Source of the DNA: JAJEFO01 sp965208685
GTDB taxonomy: Bacteria; Pseudomonadota; Alphaproteobacteria; Rhodobacterales; Rhodobacteraceae
Length of the DNA: 64,000 nucleotides
Direction: 5' to 3'
Assembly: GCA_965208685.1 (NCBI GenBank)
Contig: CBDBPL010000007.1
Span: 4,588,001 to 4,652,000, forward strand
The notes below the pieces were generated by a model. It searched no databases. It was not told where the DNA came from and worked only from the letters and a program-made list of their open reading frames with translations. Positions 42,082-50,703 of this stretch are shown one piece after another (the stretch's first letter is position 1; each line of letters starts with the position of its first letter). Both the position numbers and the translations under genes were made by a program.

Positions 42082-43014
42082 TCAGTCTTCCATGTCTTCG
42101 GGTCTGGCGAGGCTCGAAACGTAAGCATCGACGTCTTCGGCCGCCATCGCGGGCGCCTCCCTTCCGGCTGCGCCGGCCGGCATGTCACCGAAATAGAACT
42201 GGTAGCCCGGAATCGCCTGGCGCCGCCTGCGAATCGGCATGCCTTCAAAGGGAAAGACCTTTGAGCGCGCATTCGCTGCATGGTCATGACACGGCAGGAC
42301 GTAGTCTGCGCGCTTGTCCAGCTCTTCGACCGACTTCCAGCCGTCATAGGAATTCACGAACCTTGCGGGCACCCAGTAGCGCCACATTTCGGCTGGATTC
42401 GGTTCCAGGTTGCGCTCTTCGAAGATCGCGTCGCCGCAAACTACGATGTCGCCCGCATTGGTGGCGACACTCACGGCCATGTGTCCCACTGAGTGTCCCG
42501 GCGTCGGAAACATCGTGATGCCAGGCAGCACCTCGCACTCGCCGTCCACGGCCTCGAAGACGCATCCTGCATAGGCTGGCTCGATGCCAAGAATGCCGCA
42601 CTCGTAGGTGCGGTAGTAGAGCGGCAGCGGATTGTATGCCATCTCGAGTTCGGCCTTCGGAGCGATGTAGCGAGCGTTCCTGAACTCCTTCATGTTCTGC
42701 ACGTGATCCCAGTGAAGATGGGTGAAGATGATCACGTCGATCTGGTCGGGATGCAGGCCGAGTTCCTGTTCCAGGTGCTCGTGGACCTGCAGGCAGCCGC
42801 GTTTCTCGCAGTTGTGGTGATACTTGCTGGCGCGTTCCTGATCCGGCAGCCCGGTGTCGATCAGGATCTTGTGCTCGCCGGTGTCGACGAAGTGGCAATA
42901 GACCGGCTGCCACTTCTTCTTGCCTGCGGGGCCCTTCCAGAAAATGTAGGTTCCAAGGTCCCCATGAAGCCAGCCTGTGTTTATGGGGTAGATTCTCGTC
43001 TCTGCAACGGTCAT
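42082..43014 (-). CDS. MBL-fold hydrolase, N-acyl homoserine lactonase-like
   Basis: 310 residues. Binuclear motif HLHWDH at 99-104, then PTPGHSVGHMAVSV and VVCGDAIFE. This belongs to the MBL lactonase group, which includes quorum-quenching lactonases. In this operon (GntR, HAD, aldolase, kinase) hydrolysis of a sugar lactone or ester is more likely than acyl-homoserine lactone cleavage. ATG 43014 begins MTVAETRIYPINTG. Confidence 0.85.
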   Translation of the reverse strand: MTVAETRIYPINTGWLHGDLGTYIFWKGPAGKKKWQPVYCHFVDTGEHKILIDTGLPDQERASKYHHNCEKRGCLQVHEHLEQELGLHPDQIDVIIFTHLHWDHVQNMKEFRNARYIAPKAELEMAYNPLPLYYRTYECGILGIEPAYAGCVFEAVDGECEVLPGITMFPTPGHSVGHMAVSVATNAGDIVVCGDAIFEERNLEPNPAEMWRYWVPARFVNSYDGWKSVEELDKRADYVLPCHDHAANARSKVFPFEGMPIRRRRQAIPGYQFYFGDMPAGAAGREAPAMAAEDVDAYVSSLARPEDMED

Positions 43015-43106
43015 GGGGTCGCTCCGTAATTCAGTGTTTCCGATTCTGTGCACAAAAGTATGAAAAGGGACACATTTACAATGCCATTCTCCGGCACCCC
43101 TCGGCG

Positions 43107-43772
43107 TCAGTTCGCCTTGAGCGTTTCGAGGAAACTCGCGGTCATGTGGCTGCGCATGCTTCGGGATGCCGTTGCCGAATCCTCGGAGAAAATGTCATTG
43201 ATCAATTCCTCATGGCTCCGGGCAGAAGCTAGGAGATCGTCACGGGTGTCGAACTTCTTTTCCCGGAAGGGGCCGGTGCGCCGACGGAACTCGGAAGCGA
43301 TCTCGGCGATGTACGGATTTCCCGTGGCGCGGTAGATGGCCAAGTGAAATGATTCGTTTGCGCGCAGGTATCTCGGTCGGTCGCCATCTTCCGCAGCGGC
43401 CACGCAGGCAGCCTGCGCCGCCTCGATTTCCGACCTCGACAGGAACGTGAGTCGCTGCGAGGCGATCCTTGCACATGCGGCTTCGATTTCGTGCATGGCC
43501 TCGAATATCTGGCTGAGCTCTTCACGGCTGTATTCCGCAACGAAGACACCCCGTCTCTCGCCCTGGACAAGAATGCCCTGCGCGGCCAGGCGGGACAGCG
43601 CCTCGCGCACAGGGGTTCGCGAAGCCCCGAATCGCCTTGCGAGGCCCACCTCGTCCAGTCTTTGGCCCGGCCTGAGGTCGCCCGTTCCAATCTCTTCCAA
43701 AAGTGCCTGTTCGATGCGCTGTGCCATCGAGTGTCTCTGGCTGTCGGCGCGGTTTGCGGCGCTCTTCAACAT
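43107..43772 (-). CDS. GntR-family regulator (FadR/FCD type)
   Basis: 221 residues. Winged HTH at about 15-75 (LDEVGLARRFGASRTPVREAL) and an all-helical FCD ligand domain with the acid/His ligand pattern (ANESFHLAIYRATGN, SHEELINDIF). First gene of the leftward operon and divergent from the rightward ABC/aldolase set. It probably controls both through the palindromes at 43823-43860 and responds to a pathway acid. Confidence 0.92.
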   Translation of the reverse strand: MLKSAANRADSQRHSMAQRIEQALLEEIGTGDLRPGQRLDEVGLARRFGASRTPVREALSRLAAQGILVQGERRGVFVAEYSREELSQIFEAMHEIEAACARIASQRLTFLSRSEIEAAQAACVAAAEDGDRPRYLRANESFHLAIYRATGNPYIAEIASEFRRRTGPFREKKFDTRDDLLASARSHEELINDIFSEDSATASRSMRSHMTASFLETLKAN

Positions 43773-43822
43773 GCCTGTCCCAGTCCTCCGCTTCCGGGCT
43801 CAGTACACTCATCGAGACGGAA

Positions 43823-43860
43823 ATGCAAACTTGCATACTTTCTTTTCTTTTTGTATGCAA
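43823..43860. promoter_or_regulatory. Putative GntR operator cluster
   Basis: Three half sites are arranged as two palindromes: ATGCAA-AC-TTGCAT (43823-43836) and TTGCATAC (43831-43838) facing GTATGCAA (43853-43860). They lie between gntR and the first rightward gene in AT-rich sequence. The T/GTATGCAA unit is typical of FadR-subfamily sites. Confidence 0.6.
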
Positions 43861-43891
43861 AATTGCGGCATTATGGAGGAGCAGGGATTCG

Positions 43892-43999
43892 ATGCCTGAA
43901 ATTCGCCTGTCGAAGGTCGCCAAGCGCTACGGCGCCGCTGAGGTCCTGCACGCCATCACGGCGATCGTCAGCACCTTGCGTCCTACGCCTTGCTCGTGA
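43892..43999 (+). pseudogene. 5' stub of a sugar ABC ATPase gene
   Basis: ATGGAGGAGCAGGGATTCG precedes an ATG at 43892 that encodes PEIRLSKVAKRYGAAEVLHA, the standard N-terminus of a MalK-type ATPase. After about 25 codons the family match ends, before Walker A, and the frame stops at 43999. A permease N-terminus begins in another frame at the same place, so a deletion has joined the two genes. Confidence 0.75.
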
Positions 44000-44883
44000 C
44001 GCTGGCATTCATGTCAGTCGGGCCCGTGTTCCTGATGTTCTCGGACTCGTTCAAGACCGACATCGAGATCATTTCCGGGGCCAGCGCTCCTTTCTTCATG
44101 CCCTCCGTACAGAACCATGGCACCGCAATCTGCGACATACTTTGGTACGAACCCGATCATCTGGACTTCTGCGCCATCCGTTTCGGCGGGGCCTTCACCA
44201 ACTCGATCACAATTGCGCTGATCTCCACGGCGCTGACGCTCTACATTGGCTGCATGACAGCCTACGCGCTCGTCCGCTTTCGGTTCATTGGGCGCGACAG
44301 CGTCTCGCTTGCCACGCTTGCCGTGCGCATGGTCCCGCCTGCAGTTCTGCTGGTTCCGGCGTTCGGCCTCTGGAACAACGTGTTTTGCTTGGACAAGGAT
44401 TCGTTTGTCGGCGCCTGGATCCGCGACGTCGTTGGCGAACGCGGCGATGTCTGCCTTGCCGGAACCCACTCGGGAATCATCCTGATCCATGCCGCGATGA
44501 AGCTGCCTTTCGTCATTTGGAACCTGCAGAGCTTCGTCGTGCAGGTTCCGCATTCGCCAAGAGAGGGCGCACGCGTCGACGGCGCAGGTCCGTTCCATGT
44601 GTCCAGGCGGATCGTGATGCCGCCGATCAATCCGGGACTGGCTGCTGCCGCCATCTTCACGTTTCTCATTGCGTGGAACGAGTGTCTCCTGGCCTCCGCG
44701 CTGGCAGGCCGGGATACCAGGACCGTTCCGATCCTGATCGTGAACAACACCAGAGAATTCAGCATCGAGTGGGGCATCATCATGACCACCTGCATGTTGC
44801 TGGCGGTGCCGCCCATTCTGTTCACGCTGTTTGCGTCGCGTCAGATCATCACCGGCATGACTGCCGGTGCGGTCAAGGGCTAG
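43990..44883 (+). CDS. Sugar-type ABC permease (MalG-like), 5' fused to the ATPase stub
   Basis: 297 residues from TTG 43990. The frame reads as permease further upstream (RQHLASYALLVTLAFMSVGP, from about 43966), so its own start was lost at the junction. TM segments, the coupling loop REGARVDGAGPFHVSRRIVMP and the C-terminus IITGMTAGAVKG are present. Partner permease, binding protein and a complete ATPase are missing here, so it is an orphan. Translation may reinitiate after the overlapping stub. Confidence 0.7.
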   Translation: MLVTLAFMSVGPVFLMFSDSFKTDIEIISGASAPFFMPSVQNHGTAICDILWYEPDHLDFCAIRFGGAFTNSITIALISTALTLYIGCMTAYALVRFRFIGRDSVSLATLAVRMVPPAVLLVPAFGLWNNVFCLDKDSFVGAWIRDVVGERGDVCLAGTHSGIILIHAAMKLPFVIWNLQSFVVQVPHSPREGARVDGAGPFHVSRRIVMPPINPGLAAAAIFTFLIAWNECLLASALAGRDTRTVPILIVNNTREFSIEWGIIMTTCMLLAVPPILFTLFASRQIITGMTAGAVKG

Positions 44884-44886
44884 GTG

Positions 44887-46017
44887 ATGGCGGCAAGGGC
44901 AACCCTCCTCGCCACGCTGACGACGAAGGAGGCGGAGGCCAGCTTCCTGCGCGCCGCAATGGTGCAACTGGGCGTGTCCGTGAAGCTTGTCGACATTTCC
45001 CTTCATGCCGGGGCATCCACCCTCGACGGCGACGAAAAGAAGCGCCGCATGGCCGAGGTCGCTGCGCACATAGGTCACGATCTCGCCGGCAAGCGGGCGG
45101 AGGAGATCGGTGTCGTGGTCGGTATCGGGGGCGGAACCGGTGGCGAGATCGTGCTGCAGGTCTTCGATGCGCTTCCGGCCCTGCATCCCAAGATCCTGAT
45201 TACGCCACTGCCATTCGATCCGCGTCCGGCGCTGGCGGACAAGGTGTTCATCATCGTGCCGACACTCGTGGACATACTCGGCCTGAACGACTTGCTGCGG
45301 CAGGCCCTCGAGGCGGCAGCAGCAGTGGTCGCGGGCGTGTGCAATCAGCCCGTGCCAGCGCCGCAATTGGCGGAGCCGATGATTGGGCTGACCGCACTCG
45401 GTGCGACCGGCGTCGCGGTGGCCAGCATTGAGGCCGGGCTGCGGGACCGGGGCGAAGCATGCGCGGTCTTTCACGCCAACGGGTTCGGTGGGGCGGGATT
45501 TGCGCGATTTGCCGAGGAAGGCGCCTTCAAGGCCGTGGTAGACCTGACCTGCCACGAACTGAACCGGCTGCTCTTTGCAGGCGACCATGTTTCCATGAAG
45601 AACAGGTTCACCGCTGCCGCCGATCTGCCGCAGATCGTTCTTCCCGGCGGCCTGAACTTTCTCGGGCTCGGGCCTGTCGACACCTTGGAGCCGGCCCACA
45701 GCGCCCGGCCGCACTATCAGCATTCGAAGCAATTCACTCACGTCAAGGTCTTGCCCGAGGAAATGGCGGAGGCGTGCGAGATTCTCGCCGGACATTTGAA
45801 CGACGCCAATTCGCCGGTGCATGTGATCGTCCCAATGGGCGGGTTCTCGCACCGCGACTGCCCTAGCGGCGAAATCGAGGACGAGGCGCTGCGCATCCTT
45901 TGCTTCGAGATGCTAGTCGCGCGAGCTCGCCACTACGAAGTCGAGTCCATACCGCATCACATCAACGAGCCGCCAACGGCGCAACGCGTGCTCGAACTCC
46001 TGAAACCATATCTCTGA
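44887..46017 (+). CDS. UPF0261 / Tm-1-like ATP-binding domain protein
   Basis: 376 residues. Tm-1-like N-terminal domain (LTTKEAEASFLRAAM, GIGGGTGGEIV nucleotide-type loop) and the C-terminal UPF0261 part (NGFGGAGFARFAEEGAFKAV, HVIVPMGGFSHRDCP). The biochemical function of bacterial members is not established; they occur in carbohydrate and acid catabolic operons. An adjacent GTG at 44884 is an alternative start. It directly follows the permease stop and precedes an aldolase by 9 bp. Confidence 0.87.
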   Translation: MAARATLLATLTTKEAEASFLRAAMVQLGVSVKLVDISLHAGASTLDGDEKKRRMAEVAAHIGHDLAGKRAEEIGVVVGIGGGTGGEIVLQVFDALPALHPKILITPLPFDPRPALADKVFIIVPTLVDILGLNDLLRQALEAAAAVVAGVCNQPVPAPQLAEPMIGLTALGATGVAVASIEAGLRDRGEACAVFHANGFGGAGFARFAEEGAFKAVVDLTCHELNRLLFAGDHVSMKNRFTAAADLPQIVLPGGLNFLGLGPVDTLEPAHSARPHYQHSKQFTHVKVLPEEMAEACEILAGHLNDANSPVHVIVPMGGFSHRDCPSGEIEDEALRILCFEMLVARARHYEVESIPHHINEPPTAQRVLELLKPYL

Positions 46018-46026
46018 GGGCCTGGC

Positions 46027-46701
46027 ATGTCGGCAAAATCTGACCTCGCGACAAAGAAGGATGACCTGATCGCCATCGCGAAACGTTGCTTTGACCTGCG
46101 CCTGCAGACCAATGCAGGCGGCAACCTCTCCGTTCGGCTAGCAGACCGCAATGCGATCATCATTAAGGCCTCGGGCGTCGGCTTCAACGAATGCACCCGG
46201 GAGAACCTGCAGGTTGCAATGCTGGACGGGACGATTCTGCCCACGGCATTGGATCTAAAGCCGTCCAAGGATCTGGAATTTCATCTTGATCTCTACAGGC
46301 GCCGCGACGACGTAGATGCCGTGGTCCATTGCCACAGCCCCTGGGCAACAGGATACGCAAGCACGGGCCTGGAAATACCCTGCCTGACGGTGCAGACTGT
46401 CGAGAAGGTCGGGCGCATCCCCCTGATCCCATTGTCCGAGAACGGCGGACCTCAGACTGCTGCGCAGATCGGGCCGGTCTTTGACGACCCGGCGGTCAAG
46501 GCCGCGGTGCTTGCCAATCATGGCACGATCGGGGTCGGCAGGACACTGATGGCCGCACAGTACCTTGCCGAGCTCATTGAGGAGACGGCCCATATCGCCT
46601 TCGTGCGCGACACGCTGACGATTGCGTTGCGATGCAAGGAGCCGCAGATGCCCGTGCACGGTACGCATGAAGATGAACGACATTTGCCCGACCGGACATG
46701 A
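46027..46701 (+). CDS. Class II aldolase/adducin family protein (fuculose-phosphate aldolase-like)
   Basis: 224 residues, the usual length of FucA/RhaD-like or sugar-acid-phosphate aldolases. NAGGNLSVRL and KASGVGFNE phosphate-binding segments, HCHSPWATGYAS with the zinc His pair, ANHGTIGVG with the third ligand. It cleaves a ketose phosphate or decarboxylates a 3-keto-acid phosphate. In the same rightward unit as UPF0261 and the aldolase/dehydrogenase fusion. Confidence 0.88.
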   Translation: MSAKSDLATKKDDLIAIAKRCFDLRLQTNAGGNLSVRLADRNAIIIKASGVGFNECTRENLQVAMLDGTILPTALDLKPSKDLEFHLDLYRRRDDVDAVVHCHSPWATGYASTGLEIPCLTVQTVEKVGRIPLIPLSENGGPQTAAQIGPVFDDPAVKAAVLANHGTIGVGRTLMAAQYLAELIEETAHIAFVRDTLTIALRCKEPQMPVHGTHEDERHLPDRT

Positions 46702-46732
46702 GAACCAAAGCGGCACGCATCTGGAGGGCAAC

Positions 46733-48781
46733 ATGCAATCACGCTGGGATGACTCGGAACTGCGGGCACTGACCTCAAGCTACGTCGGCAAGGGAGTCAA
46801 CGAAGACCTTGCGATCCGGACCTATACCACGCGTCTTCTGGGGCGGGAGCCCCGGCTCGTTCTGCATGGCGGCGGCAACACCTCGGTAAAGACGCGGATG
46901 GCGGATGCGCTCGGCGTCGTGCACGAGGTGCTCTGTGTCAAGGGCTCGGGCTGGGACATGGACACGATCGAACCCGCCGGCCTGCCGGCGGTTGAACTGG
47001 CTCCATTGGCCGCGCTGGCGCGCATTCCGCGGCTGCGCGATGTGGACCTGGTTGCGGCGCAACGACGCCTGCTTCTCGATTCCAGTGCCCCGAATCCCTC
47101 GATCGAGGCGGTCCTGCATGCGATATTGCCGCACAAGCACGTCGATCACACACATTCGAATGCCATCATCTCGCTGACCAACCAGGAGAACGGCGAAGAA
47201 ATCATCCGTGACCTGTTTCCGGACACGACGGTCATTCCCTATGTCATGCCGGGTTTCATTCTTTCTCAGAGAATCCGGAAGGAGCTGGATGAATCACCCG
47301 CGCCGAAGCACCTCATCCTGATGTGCCACGGGATCTTCACCTTCAGCGATGACCCGCGCCAGTCCTATGACGACATGATCCACATGTGCACAGCTGCGGA
47401 AAATCGGCTGGACGCCGGCGCCCCACGGCCGTTCGTCCGGACCAGGCTTCCGGCAAGGGCGCCTGGCGTGAGCGAGGTCGCACCGTTGGTTCGCGGCGCA
47501 TTGGCGCGGCCGAGCGACGTGGAAGGGCGGCCCGTCCGCTGGATCCTGGACTTTCGCACTTCCGAGCAGATCCGGGCATTTGTCGACGGTGCGGACGCTA
47601 GCGACTATGCAACTCGTGGCAATGCTGCGCCAGATCACTCGATCCGGATCAAGCGTTTCGGCTTGGTGGCGCCGGCTCCTGCGAGCGGTGAGTTGGAGGT
47701 GTTCGCTGCTGCGCTGTCCGCCAGCGTGAGGACCTATTGCAACGAATACGTCGCCTATTTTGAGCGCAACAGCGCCCGGGCGGGTGGCGGGCTCACGCAG
47801 CTTGATCCCTTGCCGCGCGTCGTCTACGTGCCGGGAGTGGGCCTGTTCGGCGTCGGCAAGTCGGCGAAGGACGCGGCGGTCTGTGCGGACATTGCGGAAG
47901 CGACGGTGGATGTGATCAGCAGGGCCGAGGGGATCGGGACATTCGTGGCGCTGCCCGAAGAGGATCTCTTTGACATCGAGTACTGGTCGCTCGAACAGGC
48001 GAAGCTGGCAAAGTCGCTCGAGAGACCCCTGCATCGGCAGGTCGCGATAGTGACAGGTGGCGCAGGCGGTCTCGGCCTCGCGACGGCAAGGCTGCTGAAG
48101 TCCGAGGGTGCCGAGGTTGCGATCCTGGACATTGACGCCGAGCGGGTCGATCTGGCGGCGTTCGAGACCGGCGCCATGCCGGTCGTCTGTGACGTCACGG
48201 CACCCAGTTCAGTAGAGGACGCTATCCATCAGGTTGCGTGTCGGTTCGGCGGCATCGACATTCTGGTCTCCAATGCAGGCGCAGCGTTTCAGGGCGCGCT
48301 CGACAGGGTCGAAGACGCCTTTTTCCGCGATGCATTCGACCTGAACTTCTGGTCGCACCACTTGGTGGCGCGTGCGTGTGTACGGATCATGACGGCGCAA
48401 GGAACAGGTGGCGCCATCGTCTTCAATGTATCGAAGCAGGCACTGAATCCGGGTCCCGGGTTCGGTCCCTACGGCACGTCCAAAGCCGCGCTGATGGCGC
48501 TTGTTCGCCAGTATGCGATCGAATTTGGCGGATCGGGAATCACCGCGAACGCGGTCAATGCCGACCGGATCCGCACCATGCTCCTGACGGATGAACTTGT
48601 TGCAGAGAGAGCCGCCGCACGTGGCGTCACGCAGGAAGAGTACATGCGCGGAAACCTCCTGAAGCGAGAGGTGACTGCAAGAGACGTCGCTGAAGCGTTT
48701 CTTCACCTCGCCAAGGCAACAAAGACGACTGGCGCGATCCTTACGGTGGACGGCGGCAACGTGGCGGCAATGGTGAGATGA
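46733..48781 (+). CDS. Bifunctional aldolase/short-chain dehydrogenase (RhaD-like fusion)
   Basis: 682 residues. Residues 1-430 are a class II aldolase of the rhamnulose-1-phosphate type (RLVLHGGGNTSVKT, VLCVKGSGWDMD, HVDHTHSNAIISL zinc region). Residues about 440-682 are an SDR (TGGAGGLGLATA NAD loop, NAGAAF, catalytic YGTSK). In related pathways the aldolase releases lactaldehyde and DHAP and the SDR oxidises the aldehyde. ATG 46733 was chosen over upstream codons because GGAGGG is well spaced. The gene looks intact. Confidence 0.9.
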   Translation: MQSRWDDSELRALTSSYVGKGVNEDLAIRTYTTRLLGREPRLVLHGGGNTSVKTRMADALGVVHEVLCVKGSGWDMDTIEPAGLPAVELAPLAALARIPRLRDVDLVAAQRRLLLDSSAPNPSIEAVLHAILPHKHVDHTHSNAIISLTNQENGEEIIRDLFPDTTVIPYVMPGFILSQRIRKELDESPAPKHLILMCHGIFTFSDDPRQSYDDMIHMCTAAENRLDAGAPRPFVRTRLPARAPGVSEVAPLVRGALARPSDVEGRPVRWILDFRTSEQIRAFVDGADASDYATRGNAAPDHSIRIKRFGLVAPAPASGELEVFAAALSASVRTYCNEYVAYFERNSARAGGGLTQLDPLPRVVYVPGVGLFGVGKSAKDAAVCADIAEATVDVISRAEGIGTFVALPEEDLFDIEYWSLEQAKLAKSLERPLHRQVAIVTGGAGGLGLATARLLKSEGAEVAILDIDAERVDLAAFETGAMPVVCDVTAPSSVEDAIHQVACRFGGIDILVSNAGAAFQGALDRVEDAFFRDAFDLNFWSHHLVARACVRIMTAQGTGGAIVFNVSKQALNPGPGFGPYGTSKAALMALVRQYAIEFGGSGITANAVNADRIRTMLLTDELVAERAAARGVTQEEYMRGNLLKREVTARDVAEAFLHLAKATKTTGAILTVDGGNVAAMVR

Positions 48782-49214
48782 CGTTCCCTGTGGAGGCGAG
48801 CCACCAACAAAGGCACGTGAGGCGAATTTCTCCATAGCTGATCCTTGGTGCGCATGGCGGTTGGGCGCAGGGCATCACATTGATCGAGGATGAGCCGGTG
48901 GACTCTTCCTTTACCATTTCCGGCACGATGTGCATTCACACCGTTTTCCGAAGCATTGCCGGGAGCGGCAAAGGGGCGGACACGGCCTGTTGCCACCCTT
49001 TCCTCGCCTTCGTCCCGTCTGCTACCGACGGGACGGGCCAAGGGTCCGGGAGCGCCGTGCGCCTGACAGGTGTAGAAGTCGAATCCGAGAGGTCGATCTC
49101 GACGATGTAGTCGTGGCAGCATCGCCGGACTATGCTCTTGGCGCACGAGGCGGCCACACTTGCGGCTGTTTCTGCAAGCATCTAGAGAGCGGTCCAACTG
49201 ACAGGTGCGACCCG
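48782..49214. other. 433-bp gap before the ureohydrolase gene
   Basis: No supported gene. The ureohydrolase frame is open upstream but its translation there is Arg/Pro/His-rich and not family-like. Probable promoter region; no clear motif. Confidence 0.5.
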
Positions 49215-50201
49215 ATGAGTCACGGATACGATACCGGGCGGTTGAATTTGCCGTTTGTTGGCATTTCGACATTTGCCAAGGCGCCCTATGAGCCCGACTG
49301 GACCAAGATCAACGCTGACGTAGCGATACTGGGCGCACCGTTTGACTTTGGCACCCAATGGCGCGCGGGCGCCCGGTTCGGCCCCCGGAGCATTCGTGAG
49401 GCTTCGACCCTGTTTTCGTTTGGCCATGCTGGCGCCTACGACCACGAAGACGATGTGACTTATCTGGCCGACACGCGCATTGTCGATCTTGGCGATGCCG
49501 ACATCGTTCATACCGATACGCTCGCCAGTCACGCCAACATCGAAGCCGGCGTGCGCGCCATTCTTGGCTCGGGAGCGATGCCCGTTGTCCTGGGTGGCGA
49601 CCATTCGATCAACATTCCCTGTGTCGCCGCATTTTCGGATCAGGAGCCGATTCACGTCGTGCAGATCGACGCGCATCTCGATTTCGTCGATGAACGGCAC
49701 GGCGTTCGATTCGGCCATGGCAACCCGATGCGCCGCGCCGCGGAACGCTCGTGGGTTTCCGGCCTGTCACAGATCGGGATGCGGAACGTCTCTTCAACGG
49801 CAAAGGAGGGTTATGACGATGCGCGGCGGATGGGTTCGGACATCGTCTCGGTTCGCCAGTTCCGTGCCATGGGTGCCGACGCCATGTTGGAGCGGATTCC
49901 TGGTGGGGCAAGATACTATGTCACGATAGATATCGACGGATTTGACCCGTCGATTGCGCCGGGAACGGGGACGCCCAGCCACGGCGGCTTTCTCTATTAC
50001 GAAATCCTTGAATTCCTGGATGGCCTCACCCGCCGAGGCACCGTTGTAGGAATCGACCTCGTCGAGGTTGCGCCGGACTATGACCATTCAGGCTCTACCG
50101 CGATCCTCGCGGCCCAGTTGCTCTTGAACCTCATCGGGCGGGCTTTCGCATCCAAGGCCCCAAACGGGTTCAACACTGACGGCAAGGACGTCGCCCGCTG
50201 A
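49215..50201 (+). CDS. Ureohydrolase, agmatinase/guanidinobutyrase-like
   Basis: 328 residues. The binuclear manganese motifs GGDHSIN (His130), DAHLDF (Asp152, His154, Asp156) and TIDIDGFDPSIAPGTGTP are all present. These enzymes split guanidino compounds into urea and an amine. Subtype (agmatine, guanidinobutyrate, guanidinopropionate, proclavaminate) cannot be fixed from motifs. With the creatinase 21 kb away it is the second guanidino hydrolase in the block, and no urease is seen. Confidence 0.9.
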   Translation: MSHGYDTGRLNLPFVGISTFAKAPYEPDWTKINADVAILGAPFDFGTQWRAGARFGPRSIREASTLFSFGHAGAYDHEDDVTYLADTRIVDLGDADIVHTDTLASHANIEAGVRAILGSGAMPVVLGGDHSINIPCVAAFSDQEPIHVVQIDAHLDFVDERHGVRFGHGNPMRRAAERSWVSGLSQIGMRNVSSTAKEGYDDARRMGSDIVSVRQFRAMGADAMLERIPGGARYYVTIDIDGFDPSIAPGTGTPSHGGFLYYEILEFLDGLTRRGTVVGIDLVEVAPDYDHSGSTAILAAQLLLNLIGRAFASKAPNGFNTDGKDVAR

Positions 50202-50703
50202 GGACATAGGAATGTGCCGGGCGCTGTCCTTGATCCTTGCCACGGGGCACCCACCTCGGAACTTGCACAAAGTACTGTCGCGATCCGGCGACAGAGCATC
50301 CATGCATTGAGCTAGCTATACCCGGCTTCTGCCCCCATCGGCGGTTTCCCGGAATTCGGTTCCGAGCTTTTCACATCTCTTTCCGCAGGCGGGCGTCGTG
50401 ATGGCATTCCACGACCGTCCTGTCGCCGAGGCGTGGTCGGTATCCAACTTGTTCCAGGCCCTGGCGGCAGCGGTCCCATCACAGGATGAACCGGGGAGGT
50501 GATGGAAAGGGGCAATGGTTTTCGTGTACCCTGGAAAGGCGTGATTCCTTGCCGGCGAGAACCACCCGCAACACTTCTCGCTCCGGTTGGCAGCGTGTGT
50601 GCGAGGTCCCGAACTCAATCTTTTGAAGCCGCAACGAATTTCGGGACTGTCTGCCAGATTGCCGCGTCGCGTCGCCGATTCAACCGCAGTTGATCGATCC
50701 TGG
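50202..50703. other. 502-bp gap between convergent genes
   Basis: No gene or convincing terminator recognised. Open frames here lack motifs and normal composition. Confidence 0.5.

Noticed and set aside
42082..43014. Quorum-quenching role for the MBL lactonase-like enzyme
   Set aside because: The motif is compatible, but all operon partners are carbohydrate enzymes and no luxI/luxR gene is in the window; sugar lactone or ester hydrolysis fits better.
43491..45431. 646-codon plus-strand frame over gntR, the operator and the permease
   Set aside because: It overlaps three better supported features in other frames and its composition (Arg/His/Cys-rich) is not protein-like.
48703..49272. 189-codon minus-strand frame before the ureohydrolase
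   Set aside because: No motif, no ribosome site, and it overlaps the starts and ends of two clear plus-strand genes.
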